Counted from the first letter of the stretch, positions 1-10,112 are shown. The stretch is 64,000 nt of DNA from Coremacera marginata (GCA_914767935.1 OU612047.1:150342778-150406777), one strand, 5' to 3'. Program-made: numbers and translations. The notes: generated by a model from the sequence alone, not told the origin.

Positions 1-712
1 GCACGCAATTACATTAAACACAACAACAAGCAAAATTTTCAAGCCTAAGAAAAATGGTTATGAATTGCATTTTTAATTAATGTTGATATGCGTTTAATTG
101 CTCTTTTCAGCACACACAAACAGACACTCACACACACACACATACACACAAAGAGAAGTAACAGCCAGGCCAACACGCACACACTTAAGTAAATAAATAA
201 AAATAAATTAATATGCATGCAGCTGTCATTCACAAACACACGTTTACATCAACACAAACACACACACACACACACACACAAGCACACCCACTTAAACTAG
301 TGGCAATTAAAAGCATGCAAAAATCGCTGCAAAAGTAACATTTACACCTTATTTTCTAGATTGACTTTTATGAATTTAATAAACGTAGCTATTACATTAT
401 AGTGCTGTCGACTATTTGACTTTGATTATAGCAGTAAATTCATTTTTTTTTATAGCTTGTTTTGCAATGCCAGAAAAAATTTTATAGAACTGGTGTAATT
501 TATATAAAAACCGTCCTGCGGTGCTTCAACACTCAAATAATAAAATGTGCGTTTTTTTGAACTGAACAATTTTTTGCTTGAGTTGAGCATTTTTTTTTTT
601 TTGCAGATTAGCAATGTTAACGTCAGCAATGTTATGTCGCCACTACTGTTATTATTAACACTGCTAACGTTAGCACTAACATTTTGGACCAGGAGAGCAG
701 AAAACCTACCAA
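1..712. other. AT-rich non-coding DNA with CA microsatellites
   Basis: No gene is supported here. The stretch holds interrupted CA repeats near 110-150 and a cleaner CA run at 258-281, plus homopolymer T tracts. Around 600-685 a sequence with repeated AATGTTAAC and GTTAGCA motifs loosely resembles the reverse complement of 49097-49165, which suggests a short dispersed repeat. Open frames in this interval are low-complexity and I do not consider them coding. Confidence 0.6.
258..281. repeat. CA dinucleotide microsatellite
   Basis: Uninterrupted CA repeat of about 12 units. A looser CA-rich tract lies upstream at about 110-150. Confidence 0.9.
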
Positions 713-1085
713 CGGTTTTGTGTTTTTTTTTTTGTATGGGGATAAACAGAAAGGTGATAGCGCACATCGGGGCTTGGTGTATTCAGACGAAGTGTTGAGC
801 GGCAAGAATAATAAGACTTTCTCATAAATTTCACCCCTCTTGAGGTCAATTCGTGGGAGGTATGAATTATATTCGACATTTTTTGTGTTTTTTGTATGGA
901 GACTCCCAGAAGGGTGGCAGATAACGGGTAGGTATGTTCAGAAAAAAATGTTAAAGGGTAAGATAGATTAGTACCAATTTAACCCCTCTAGGTGTCAGTT
1001 CAGGAGAAGCATAAACTTTAATGGACAGTTTTTGTGTTTTTTCCATGGAGACTCCCAAAAGGGAGGCATATATAGGTTAGGTATG
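713..1085 (-). repeat. Dispersed minisatellite, about 150-bp unit, array 1
   Basis: Units recur at roughly 150 bp. Each carries ACCCCTCT near its start (832 and about 980), then a TTTTTGTGTTTTTT block, a GGAGACTCCCA block and GGTAGGTATGTT. The same unit, reverse-complemented, occurs at 48118-48330 and 56560-56885, so this is a dispersed tandem family rather than a local duplication. It has no coding potential. Confidence 0.75.
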
Positions 1086-1087
1086 TT

Positions 1088-1397
1088 GGTTGCGGTTGTG
1101 ACATAGTGGGAAGAGTATTTGTCCCATACGCCAGAGAACTCTGGTTCAATTCCCACCTGACACCGAAAGTTTTTTTAACTGAACTAATTTTTCTGTTAGG
1201 CCGTCACCTCTCTGCAGACAATGGCAAACATCAGAGAGTAAAAACTGCCATGAAAAGCTTCTTGACAACATAAGTCGTTCGGAGTCGTTATAACAACTTA
1301 TATGTCCAGTTCTCGATCATTTGTGTTTAAACATTTCACAACACACACAACACAATTGATCATAAGAAGCTCGGTCAAAGTCCTTTCGAGGCCTGAA
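1088..1397 (+). mobile_element. tRNA-derived SINE, copy 1
   Basis: The 5' part is tRNA-like. A B-box match GGTTCAATTCC lies at 1143-1153 and a plausible A box TAGTGGGAAGAG at 1104-1115, with spacing like that of RNA polymerase III internal promoters. The body ends with a segment (CACAATTGATCATAAGAAGC, about 1350-1369) found again, reverse-complemented, at 5481-5762. Two copies in opposite orientation sharing both the tRNA-like head and the body make a SINE the best reading. I infer a retroposon moved by a partner LINE. Target duplications were not resolved, and the family name is unknown to me. Confidence 0.75.
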
Positions 1398-1477
1398 ATA
1401 GCCATTTCTTTTATTTTTTTATGTTCAAAAGAAATGTTGCAAAAAAAAAAAAATAAAAACAGCAGCTGTTATATTTG

Positions 1478-1610
1478 ATCCCTCTTAGGATCAATTTGGA
1501 AGAGATATGAACTATAATATATAGGTTTTTTTATTTTTTGCATTGAAAACCCCGAAAGGGTGGCAGGGAGTGAGTGTGTTCAGAAGAAATATTCAAGGTT
1601 AAAAATAAAA
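1478..1610 (-). repeat. Single degenerate unit of the 150-bp minisatellite
   Basis: Carries the same ordered blocks as the array at 713-1085: GATCCCTCTTAGGATCAATT, a T-rich block, CCCGAAAGGGTGGCAGGGAG and GTGTGTTCAGAAGAAAT. The SINE copy at 1088-1397 lies between this unit and the main array, so it probably inserted into a longer array. Confidence 0.65.
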
Positions 1611-1653
1611 GGAATGTGAAAAGGTTTTGCTAATAGTTTTCTTTGATTGCAGG

Positions 1654-1910
1654 GTCGAAGTGCATCATGAGTTTTTGCTACAGGTTAGAACGGTCAATAA
1701 GGAGTATTACGTGTAAAATATACATGATAACGACCCTGCTCACACATTATAGCTTGTGCAACAGTGTTTAGTCAAAAACAAAACACACTTATAATGCCGC
1801 AGCCACTGTATTCCCCAGATCTGGCCTTCTGTGACTTTTTCTTGGTCCCAAAACTGAAGAGGCACATGAAAAAACGATTTCACACATTCTTGTGACACAA
1901 ATAGAAGACG
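1654..1910 (+). pseudogene. Decayed mariner transposase fragment
   Basis: Translating the + strand gives fragments typical of mariner transposases: VHHEFLLQVRTVNKEYYV from 1660, then a deletion and stop, then HDNDPAHT, then MPQPLYSPDLAFCDFFLVPK from 1794 ending at TGA 1893-1895. The last two correspond to the second (HDN) and third (YSPDLA.D) catalytic aspartate regions of the DD34D transposase. The N-terminal DNA-binding half and the region between HHEF and HDN are missing, and stops lie between the blocks. It is a dead fragment. It differs in sequence from the two larger mariners in this window, so it represents another mariner lineage. No terminal repeats were identified. Confidence 0.8.
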
Positions 1911-2099
1911 TTGAAAGATTTTGATAAAATTTGATACAGAGTAATTTTTTTAGTACTTTTAAGAAAACAACACAATTAGTTGTAAACATCGGATCACTAC
2001 AACCCCTCACTCCCGTACAACACCAAACTGATGTTGTTAAAATTTTAAAATAATTCATAAAAATTCATATTAAAAACTTGAGGTTTAAATTGTAAAAAA

Positions 2100-2864
2100 T
2101 TTTTTTTTCTTGTTAAACATTACGAATGGTCGCATTTTTCACGATATTAAAATTTTATAAAAATTTCATAAAAATTAATATTAAAATCCACAGAATTTAA
2201 TTTAAAAAATTTATTTTTCCTTCTAAAATCTTTATTTGTCAAAATTTATTTATCTTTTTTTAAACCCGTTATTGACAATTTACCTTTATATTTTCAAGTC
2301 CCACATTTACAAAGCAAAACATATCTCCAATGACTTCAGGCTTATCTTTGAATTCGAACCATGCAAAAAACAAAATTTCGTCAATATTTAAAAAATACTT
2401 TTCGCAAAATTAGGCATAGAAATGTAGGATATATTTCGGTATACTCCTTTTTTTATTCTCTTTTTATATTCACAAAGCACTTTTTTCGCTTCAACAAAAG
2501 TTGTAAGCAAAAAGAAAAAAGCCCTAAGTAATTTTTTTAGTTGCATTTGATAACATGTTTTTGAAATATGCTCAATTCATTAGGGTTGCATTTAAAATGT
2601 CTAACTTAGAGGATTCGAAAGTTGCAACAAAATGTATGTATTTTTTTTTTTTTTGCAAAACTATCGGTTTTTCTAATACTTGACTTTCAGAGCTGCGTGT
2701 AACCAAACGAAATAAAAATTAAAAAAAATGTTTGTTTTTTTTGCTTAAAGTGTTTTCTATCAGCAACAAATGTTTTGGGCTTTTTTGGAAATTAAATTTT
2801 TGCTATTTATTGGCAAACACTGTATGACGCTACGCTACGATTGAGGATATAAAGACGGCATTCG
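2100..2864. other. AT-rich sequence without recognised features
   Basis: Homopolymer-rich DNA with no coding signal on either strand. It ends where the inverted-end element begins. Confidence 0.5.
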
Positions 2865-3916
2865 TACACCGAGAAAAAAGGCTTATGTTAAATTGAAAAA
2901 AAAATCTAGTATAATTTATAAGATGGCTTTGGCAGTTTTCAGCCTCCCAAGTACTTCATCAAAACGCCTAAGTTTTACATGTCGACTTGCCAATTTTTAT
3001 CTGGGTTATAAATTAACCAAGTATTTGGTACTTTTTTATACACTACTTTTAAAAACAAATTTAATTTCAAAAATATAACATTTTTTCGGGTTTTGGTTTT
3101 TTTCATTATCCTTTTTATTCCTTTTTTGTGATTTGCTTGACTGAAATCGGCAACTCAATCGGTAACACAAATTTTTCTTTTATGATTTTTTTTTTATGAG
3201 TGATGTATTAAATATGAATTACAACTGAAGCTATGCTGCAGCATAACACAATAATCTATTAAAAGAATTTTTGTTGTATTGCTATCAACAGAACACTGCA
3301 ACATGCTGCATCTGTTAATACAGCATCTGTAAGCATAGCTGCAGTTATGGCAGCAAGTAGTAGCAAAGCTTCTTGGATCAGGGGGTAGAGCGATGGACTA
3401 GCACCAAAAGTTTCCGGTTCGATTGCGCACGGCGGGCAAAGAAATTTTTTTTCTTTTTTTCTTTTCTTTTTGTTGATGAAATGTATTAAAATTTACTGGT
3501 GTGAATATTAACGTGTGTTTTTAATTTACTTTATGTTATTTTTGAATTTAAAAGTGGTTTTATTACAAAAAAAGAACCATTAAATTATCAAATCTATCCT
3601 TCTCTCGTGTGTCTAATGACGCAGTTTTTTTTATTTTTTTGTTTTCTTAGTGTTTATTATTTTTTTGCAGAAAATATCTCAAAACTATGTGTAAGCCATC
3701 CATGCTAGTTTTTTTTTAATTTTGTATTTTCTGATTTTGGGCTTAGGTGATTCAAATATTTTTTTTTTTTAGCAAGGTAATGAAGTATGTGCTTTCGAAG
3801 CAATGTATTAAACAATAAATTGCTTAGGTGAATAAGCATAAGTTTATAATTTTCATGCAATTCTCTTTACCCAAGCCGACTTAGGTGATTATCCTATTGC
3901 TTTTTTTCTCGGTGTA
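2865..3916. mobile_element. Inverted-end DNA element (CACCGAG family), copy 1
   Basis: The left end reads TACACCGAGAAAAAAG and the right end GCTTTTTTTCTCGGTGTA, so the termini are inverted repeats flanked or ended by TA. The second copy at 26775-28324 has the same ends and matching subterminal sequence on both sides, including GGCTTTGGCAGTTTTCA near the left end and GCAATGTATTAAACAATAAA near the right end. No transposase frame is visible, so it looks non-autonomous. TA next to CAC ends would fit the Tc1/mariner group, but that assignment is inference. The middle differs between copies and here contains a tRNA-like segment. Confidence 0.7.
3371..3440 (+). repeat. tRNA-like segment inside the CACCGAG element
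   Basis: Contains a near B box GGTTCGATTGC (3416-3426) and a D-arm-like GGGGGTAGAGCGATGG upstream, followed by a T-rich run that could terminate RNA polymerase III. It lacks a convincing acceptor stem, so it is not called as a functional tRNA. It is more likely the head of a SINE or a tRNA fragment. Sequence about 100-200 bp downstream (3540-3640) also appears at 26560-26660. Confidence 0.45.
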
Positions 3917-4499
3917 GCAGGAGCTGAACAAGATCACAAACAATTATTTTTTTAAATTAACGTTGACACAAGGTATAGGTGGGAATAACTTTGATGGGGG
4001 AAAAAATTGATATTCTTGAATACATAAATAATTTTTGAATACTGATTTTCTTTCCCGATAAAAAGTTATTCTCACTTATTTGCCAAGCGACTTAAAATAC
4101 AATCCCAAAAATTCAAAGCCTTCCAGAAACTGAAAAAGATGATTCCTGAGGACTATCATTTCTTTCATAAGAACCTTCCACAATAGTTATAAATAAGTTC
4201 AAAAAAATATTTTAAGGTTTTCTTGATAAAATTAAGAAAATTTAAGTTAATTCGATTTAAAACAAAATCGTCAACTGCATTTAATAAAAATTTTCCTAAC
4301 ATTGACAACACGTAGAAAAATAATTTTATTTTCATTTTGCTCTATGTAAAATATGAATTTGTTTTATTGGAGTTTGTTATTATAATCACTAAATAAAATC
4401 ATTCTCACCCAAAAATATTTTTAACTTATTTTTGTGTATTTAATTTTTCAAGTAAAACAGTTTTTTGCTTCTTGTCTAAATTTTTTCAAATATTAATTA
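3917..4499. other. AT-rich sequence without recognised features
   Basis: Nothing coding or repeat-like was recognised. It is rich in A/T homopolymers. Confidence 0.4.
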
Positions 4500-5165
4500 C
4501 GAGATGTCAACGAATAACTATCGATCTCTTATACTAACAGGCCACAGTGGTTGATCTATTGAAGAGCGTTAACACGTTTTTGCTACTCTTTGAATGAGTA
4601 CGGAGAGAGTAAAGCGCAAAAACTTCATATAAAAAATCCTAAGCACGCCAAAGGTGTTCAGTCAATTTGATTGCTCTACAATGTGTTTATCCGTTCTCAT
4701 TCTCACTGTTTTGTGGCAGTTTCTATTGAAAACAACAACAAAAATGTTTAAGCGCCGTTCAAGCGATCACCGTGTGACATCAGCGCTTGAACGAAAATGC
4801 ATGTCAAACAACATAAAAAGTATTTTTTCTTTTGTTTTATTTTGCAACTTAGCACTGCATTTATATGAATCTCTCTTTTCGCCTTTCGTTCGGCTCATCT
4901 GATTTTTATGTTGTGCTGTGCTAGCTGAGCAGAAAAAGATTAAAATATAGATCTACATCAAAACGATCAAGCAATTCGTGGCATCGGGGATGATTGCCTA
5001 AAAAAACTTAACCAATTAATTAAACATACTTATTATTGTAATTTCGAAGTATTTGGAGAATACTAAGTAAGAAAATTTCCAGAACTTTTGGAGTATAACT
5101 GAAAGCAAAAATTTGCACTTCAATTTTATACAAGAGTATAGATATAGATATAGATATAGATGTAT
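4500..5165. repeat. Dispersed repeat, family 4.5/60 kb, copy 1
   Basis: Its 3' part shares ordered blocks with 60190-60600: CTCTCTTTTCGCC versus CTCCCTTTTCGGC, GTGGCATCGGGGATGA versus GTGGCATCGGGTATGA, and the block AAAAATTTGCACTTCAATTT. It ends in a GATATA microsatellite. A perfect 10-bp inverted repeat CGTTCAAGCG/CGCTTGAACG lies at 4756-4765 and 4784-4793. Class unknown; an LTR fragment is possible but unproven. Confidence 0.5.
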
Positions 5166-5480
5166 ATAATAGCATAGATATACTTATAAAGTGAAATGTA
5201 CTGAAATGTGATTAAGCTGGGAGCTTGAAAGTACTATTTCGTTCAAAGATAACACAACTTTTTATTGAAATGAGATAGACATGTATGTCATATTTCAAGT
5301 GTCAATATATTTTTCGGTTCGTGAGGTTCCATTGGTAAAATACAAGTACAATTTTTTTTTTTAAGTGGGTATTAGGTAAAGGTCACGTTTTATATTCAAT
5401 TGTCTTAAAAAACAACCGAAAATCTAAACAATACAAAACTCATTTCAAAACGAAATTTAACGAAAAATCGTAATGGTCAT

Positions 5481-5762
5481 GTGAGCCCTTGAAAGGACTT
5501 TAGCCGAGCTTCTTATGATCAATTGTGTTGTACGTTTGTTTGAAAACAAATGATCGAGAACTGGACCTAACGGACAAAAAACGGCTTATGTTCTCAAGAA
5601 GATTTTCATGACCGTTCCTCTTTGAGATTTGCCTCTGTTTGCTTGGTCGAAGAGAAAATAAATTCAATTGAAAAAACATTCTGTGTCAGATGGGATTCGA
5701 ACCTGGGTTCTATCGCATACAAGGCACGCAACTCAAGCAGTATGCTACGGCCGCCACTACAA
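5481..5762 (-). mobile_element. tRNA-derived SINE, copy 2
   Basis: Reverse-complement partner of 1088-1397. On the minus strand it begins with a tRNA-like head whose B box GGTTCGAATCC (5693-5703) matches the consensus exactly. It then carries the body blocks CAGTTCTCGATCATTTGT and CACAATTGATCATAAGAAGC, and ends near CTTTCAAGGGCTCAC at about 5484. The + strand therefore shows GATTCGAACC followed by the A-box complement near 5735-5750. Differences between the copies are spread along the length, so both are old insertions. Confidence 0.75.
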
Positions 5763-5900
5763 ATGAAATTTAAGTTGTTTTTTATTACATTTCTTTCATG
5801 AGCTATCGACTTTATGAAGATGTGCAGCTATCACACCTAGTGTGATGTATTAAAAAAATTAAAATTATTAAAAATAATTTTACTTACTCATTAATAGCCT

Positions 5901-6668
5901 ACATACAGAAAAATACCTACGGAGTATTGCCTAAAATAACTTAGGTATCAATTTTTGTATGAAGCCTTAGCAATTTGTGTAAATTTCATAATTCTTTTGT
6001 AAGCTTATACATGCCAAAATTGTATAATATGCCAAAGATACTTGGGCAAAAGCAAATTGGGCTTCTTACAGTCTTTTCTCTCTTTGTTACTCTTTCTGTC
6101 ATACGCGGTCATTATTTGCTTTATTTTTCTTTGTACTAACGTCCATGTATTTCGCATTTATTTATTCGTTACATTAACGAAACAAATAAAACATAAAACA
6201 GCTTAGTGAATCACAGCGAGAATCATACAAGACTTCTGATGAGTTGACATTATCAAATAACAATCAAATAACAATTGAGTTAATTAAAAAGAGAAAAACA
6301 AAAAAGTGAAAAAGTGTCACACATAACTGAAAAGATGAAGAAAACAAACAAATCATAAGAAAAACAACGCAAGCGCATGTTGCAAAAGCCTTAGGAAATT
6401 TTCACTAGTATAAGTACAACTTACCTAAGGTTACGATGCCCAAGTTCCTCTTTTAATATTGCCTAAAATATACGGCAACCCATTTTAGCAGAAGACATTC
6501 AACATAACACACAAGTTCTAGCATAGATTGCCAAATGGCAAAATAATGTGATTGCCTAAATTTACTTTGTTTTATTATACAAATACTTAGATAACCCATT
6601 CTGGCCGAAGACCTTAGGCAAATTATACCCAAAAATTTTATAACTCCTCACTTTTTTTTCTCTGTGTA
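5901..6668 (-). mobile_element. Inverted-end element (ACACAGA family), copy 1
   Basis: The left end reads ACATACAGAAAAATACCTAC and the right end CACTTTTTTTTCTCTGTGTA. The same element is present in the opposite orientation at 48371-49097, and partial copies lie at 39871-40365 and 37443-37590. Shared internal landmarks include the complement of GTGATTCTCGCTGTGATCCA, the complement of CTAGAACTTGTGTGTTCT, and GAAGACCTTAGGCAAATTAT near the right end. No transposase frame is visible, so it looks like a non-autonomous DNA element of about 0.75 kb. Superfamily not assigned. Confidence 0.7.
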
Positions 6669-6874
6669 TATTTAAACAAAATGCAAACGAACGAGTTATT
6701 TACCAGTGTGAATTAAGTGACAAAATCAGGCTACTATGTGGTGGAAAAAGCTAATATTTTATAAAAAGCTTTTCCTAACAGGTCGTTCAAAAAGTCCGTA
6801 GGATAAGTAAGAAAAAAACAAAATTTTGATAAAACTCCATTATATAATTCATAAAACTCCATTATATTACAGAG

Positions 6875-7684
6875 TTGCCTTCAAGAGCGATACAACGAAC
6901 ATTTTCTCAATTTCCTGAATTATGGAAGGCTGCCACGGTCTTGCCTATCGCAAAATCTTCATCTGCCTCTGTACCTAATGATAATAGACCTATAAGTATA
7001 TTGCCTGCTCTGGGAAAAGTCTTTGAACGTATTATGGTTAGCCAAATTTCTGAATGCCTAACAGCAAATAACTTATTATCACCGTTGCAGTCAGTTTTCA
7101 GGACTGGACACAGTTGTGCTACTGCTGCAGTTAATATTTTCGATGATATCAGAATTTCTTATGATCAGAATTTTTTAACTCTGCTCTGCCTTGTTGACTT
7201 CTCCAAAGCCTTCGATTCCGTCAATCATTCACTCCTTTGTTATAAGCTCAGTAACTACTTTAAGTTTGGTTCTTGCTCTGTTAATCTTATATCAAACTAT
7301 TTGAAAGGTAGAGTTCAAAGGGTTAAAGTAGGAAACGTATATTCGTCTCTTAGAGCAGTTGAAACTGGAGTTCCTCAAGGGTCTATCCTGGGCCCACTTC
7401 TCGTCTCTGTATTTATCAACGATATTTTCTCTGTCTGTAAATATGTTTCTGTCCATGTTGTCGCCAACGACATTCAACTATATCTCTCTCGACCTAACGG
7501 ACTCTTAGAGGACTTGACCTATCTACTGAACTATGACTTGACCTCTTTGAGTAAGTGGGCTACCACAAATTTGGTTCTCATTAGTCCCTTAAAATCTAAA
7601 GTTCTGCCCATTGCTAGGAATGACTCATGCTTCATTGATATCCCTCCCTTGGTTATTGGAGCTCAGCAACTTGAATTTTTATAA
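6875..7684 (+). pseudogene. Non-LTR retrotransposon reverse transcriptase fragment
   Basis: An open frame carries successive reverse transcriptase blocks: ELWKAATVLPIAK, then DNRPISILPALGKVFERIM, LLSPLQSVFRTGHS, LVDFSKAFDSVNHSLL with the first catalytic Asp, ETGVPQGSILGPLL, and the position of the YADD box. That box reads VANDIQLY, so one catalytic Asp is Asn and the Tyr is Val; the enzyme would be inactive. The motif style resembles jockey/CR1-type elements, though clade is inference. The frame stops at 7682-7684, where the thumb region should follow, and a short AT-rich 3' UTR leads to a poly-A run. There is no endonuclease or ORF1: the copy is 5'-truncated and probably internally deleted. 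The first roughly 8 codons read mariner-derived sequence. Confidence 0.9.
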
Positions 7685-7851
7685 AAAAAAATTTTTATAA
7701 CTTCGATGTAATTTTAGTTTTAAGTTACTTTAAGTTACTTTTTCAATGTTCATGTCTAATGTAGTACTAAAAAAGACTCATTCTTATTGTACACCATAAT
7801 AAATAATAAATAATAATAAAATAATACAAAAAAATTAAAAAAAAAAAAAAA
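6900..7851 (+). mobile_element. 5'-truncated LINE inserted in mariner copy 1
   Basis: Left junction: mariner-like sequence matching 36165-36190 runs to about 6895-6905 and is then replaced by reverse transcriptase coding sequence. Right junction: an A-rich tail (7829-7851) is followed directly by TAGGCCTCAGTTTCAGCGAT, which is again mariner and matches 36256 onward. About 65-70 bp of mariner present in the other copy is missing at the junction, so the insertion was accompanied by a target deletion. This dates the LINE insertion after the mariner insertion. Confidence 0.85.
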
Positions 7852-7854
7852 TAG

Positions 7855-8800
7855 GCCTCAGTTTCAGCGATTACTCCATCATTGGACTTGAATTTCTTTC
7901 CAGCAAGCATTCTCTTGAGATATGAAAACAGGAAAAAGTCGCTGGGGGCTAAATCTGGTGAATACGGTGGGTGGGTAAGCAATTCGCAGCCCAATTCATT
8001 CAAGTTTGCCATCGTTTTCATCGATTTGTGACACATTGCATTGTCTTGGTGAAACAACACTTTTTTTCTTTTGCAAATGTGGCCGTTTCTTGGCGATTTC
8101 AGCCTTCAATCGATCCAAAAGTGCACAGTCATAGTCGCTGTTGATATCTCCTTTTTGGAGATATTCGATGAATATTATTCCTTTCGCATCCCAAAATACA
8201 GACGCCATCACCTTACAAGCCGACTGTTTTGTCTTAGCTCGCTTTGGATTCGGTTCGTCGATTGCTGTCCACTCAGCTGACTGTCTTTTGGATTCTGGTG
8301 TGTAATAGTGAAACCATGTTTCATCCATTGTCACATATCGACGATAGAATTTGATTTTATTGCGGTTTAACAGCGCCAAACACTCCTCTGAAGCATCAAT
8401 TCGTTGTTGTTTTTGGTCGACTGTGAGCTCACGCAGCACCCACTTTGCACAGAGATTTCGCATACCCAACTGTTCGTGTAAAAGGGTAAAAAGACTACCA
8501 TCTGATATCTTTACAATGTCAGGTAGCTCGTGCACCTTCAATTTGCGATCGTTCATAAGCAATTTGTGGATTTTTTTGATGTTTTGTGGAATAGCAGTCT
8601 GATTTGGGCGTCCACTGCGCTCTGCATCATTTGTGCTGGTACGACCACGTTTAAGTTCAGCAATTCACTTTTTTAAAAATTGTCTCGATGGAGCAGAGTT
8701 CGGATAATGTTTATCAAGCCATTGTTTGGTGTACATTGTATTGTATTTTTTTCATCAAAAAGCAATGCTTTATCAAATCTATAAATTCACATTTTTCCAT
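7855..8800 (-). pseudogene. Mariner transposase, irritans type, copy 1 (broken)
   Basis: The start codon is most likely the complement of 8798-8800, giving MEKCEFIDLIKHCFLMKK, typical of irritans-subfamily transposases. The helix-turn-helix half is damaged by indels near 8640-8760. A long frame at 8562-7996 includes AKWVLRELTVDQKQQRIDAS and VTMDETWFHYYTPES with the first catalytic Asp. An extra A in the run at about 8058-8066 shifts the frame just before FHQDNAMCHKSMK, which holds the second Asp. The third, YSPDLAPSDFFLFS, is present. The C-terminus after AETEAYF is cut by the LINE insertion. All three DD34D residues survive, but in different frames. Intact relatives are about 345 residues. 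Confidence 0.92.
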
Positions 8801-9416
8801 TTTTTTTTTTTTTTCAATAACAAAAGTTGCACAAAAAATGCTATAACTCACGAATCCATTGTCAGATTTTGTCAAATTTTTATACGTATCGTTTGAAGGT
8901 TGGTAGTGAATAAAAATCATATGGAAAAAAATCTAGTAGCGCCATCTATGTATCATCCTATGAACTTTTTAACGTACTGTTAATAGTTTCAAAACAATTT
9001 TCCACATTTTATGCATATCTCTTTAAATCTTTTCCTCAATACTCTACACTCCAATATATAATTGTGTTAAAAAAATACATAAATCTTTATTTTAAGAAAA
9101 TTTTGTTTCCCATATTTCCCATACTGGCAACGGCAAGGTTAGTTTGAAAAAATTTTTGAAGAAGATTTAAAGAATTTAAGGCTTATAAAATTTGTTTTCG
9201 CACACTGAAGCGTTTTTATTGTATTTCTTAATATATTTTTTTTTTTTTTATTACTTAAGAACTTATTATTAAACAATTTTTCTTTATTCATTGAGTACTT
9301 ATTTTAACTTTTGTTCGTTGTTTAACAACTTCTTGAAAACAAAAGTTTATTAAAAGCTATTATTTTTGCCATAAAAATTAAAGTTGGATGCAAAATTAAA
9401 ACGGAATAAGTTAACC

Positions 9417-9441
9417 CACACACACACACACACACACACAC
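9417..9441. repeat. CA microsatellite
   Basis: Uninterrupted CA repeat of about 12 units. Confidence 0.9.
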
Positions 9442-10112
9442 CACAATGCTCACAAACGCCATTTACACTTATACACGCATGTATGAGCACCTTTGAGCAT
9501 TCAACATTAATACAGACATAAAATAATCCTCACATGGAGAATGAGTGATGAATATTGCATGAATATTCTTAGGCTGAATAACAGGAAATTTCACCCTGAA
9601 TAAAAAAAACAAGAAAGAAGTATATCAAAATAAAAGCATGAACGTTATGTTTGCAGCCTACGCGCATCACGTAATGTTCTGTTTATTTATTTATTTTCTT
9701 ATCTCGCTGTCGCTGTTATTGCTATAGTTATGTTTTGTGCAATTGTTGTAAATTTCACTTTTTTATTTATGCAGCTACTTCATAATTTCATTTCTTGCTA
9801 TTAAAAATTTAATGCCATCTTGTTTTTTTTTTTTTCTTCTGACTATGATGTTATTATTTGTTTTTCTCTAACTTCAGACTTCAGGCCAACACTGCCATGA
9901 CTATAGGCAGTTTTTATGTTTGTGTTTTTTTTTTTTTGTCCACTCTGTTATTTCTTCATTTGTTTGTTTTTGTGCTTATTATCCTTGCCAACAAACATAA
10001 CGTGCTGAGCGTTGCAGCTAAAGCATGTCCTTGAACTTCTGTTTGTGTCGAACGCAAAGAATTTGCTTGGCTAGGCTGTCGTGGATTGTGTGTCTATGTG
10101 TGTAATTGTGTC

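Larger units (their letters stand above)
6778..8980 (-). mobile_element. Mariner element, irritans type, copy 1 (interrupted by a LINE)
   Basis: Inverted ends match over about 27-30 bp: left ACAGGTCGTTCAAAAAGTCC, right (reverse complement) ACAGTACGTTAAAAAGTTCA, followed on both sides by a GGAT block. TA lies at both outer flanks (6776-6777 and 8981-8982), as expected for mariner target duplication. After removing the inserted LINE (about 6900-7851) the element is about 1.25 kb, the normal mariner size. The transposase runs on the minus strand and is broken. The copy at 36088-37889 is a close relative. Confidence 0.92.

Noticed and set aside
547..798. Two overlapping frames on opposite strands near 450-800
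   Set aside because: Low-complexity Leu/Phe/Lys composition across T-rich DNA and the minisatellite; no family similarity.
1789..2058. 89-codon open frame on the minus strand
   Set aside because: It is antisense to the mariner fragment read on the + strand and matches nothing itself.
3371..3440. Functional tRNA gene
   Set aside because: B box imperfect and no convincing acceptor stem; it lies inside a transposon.
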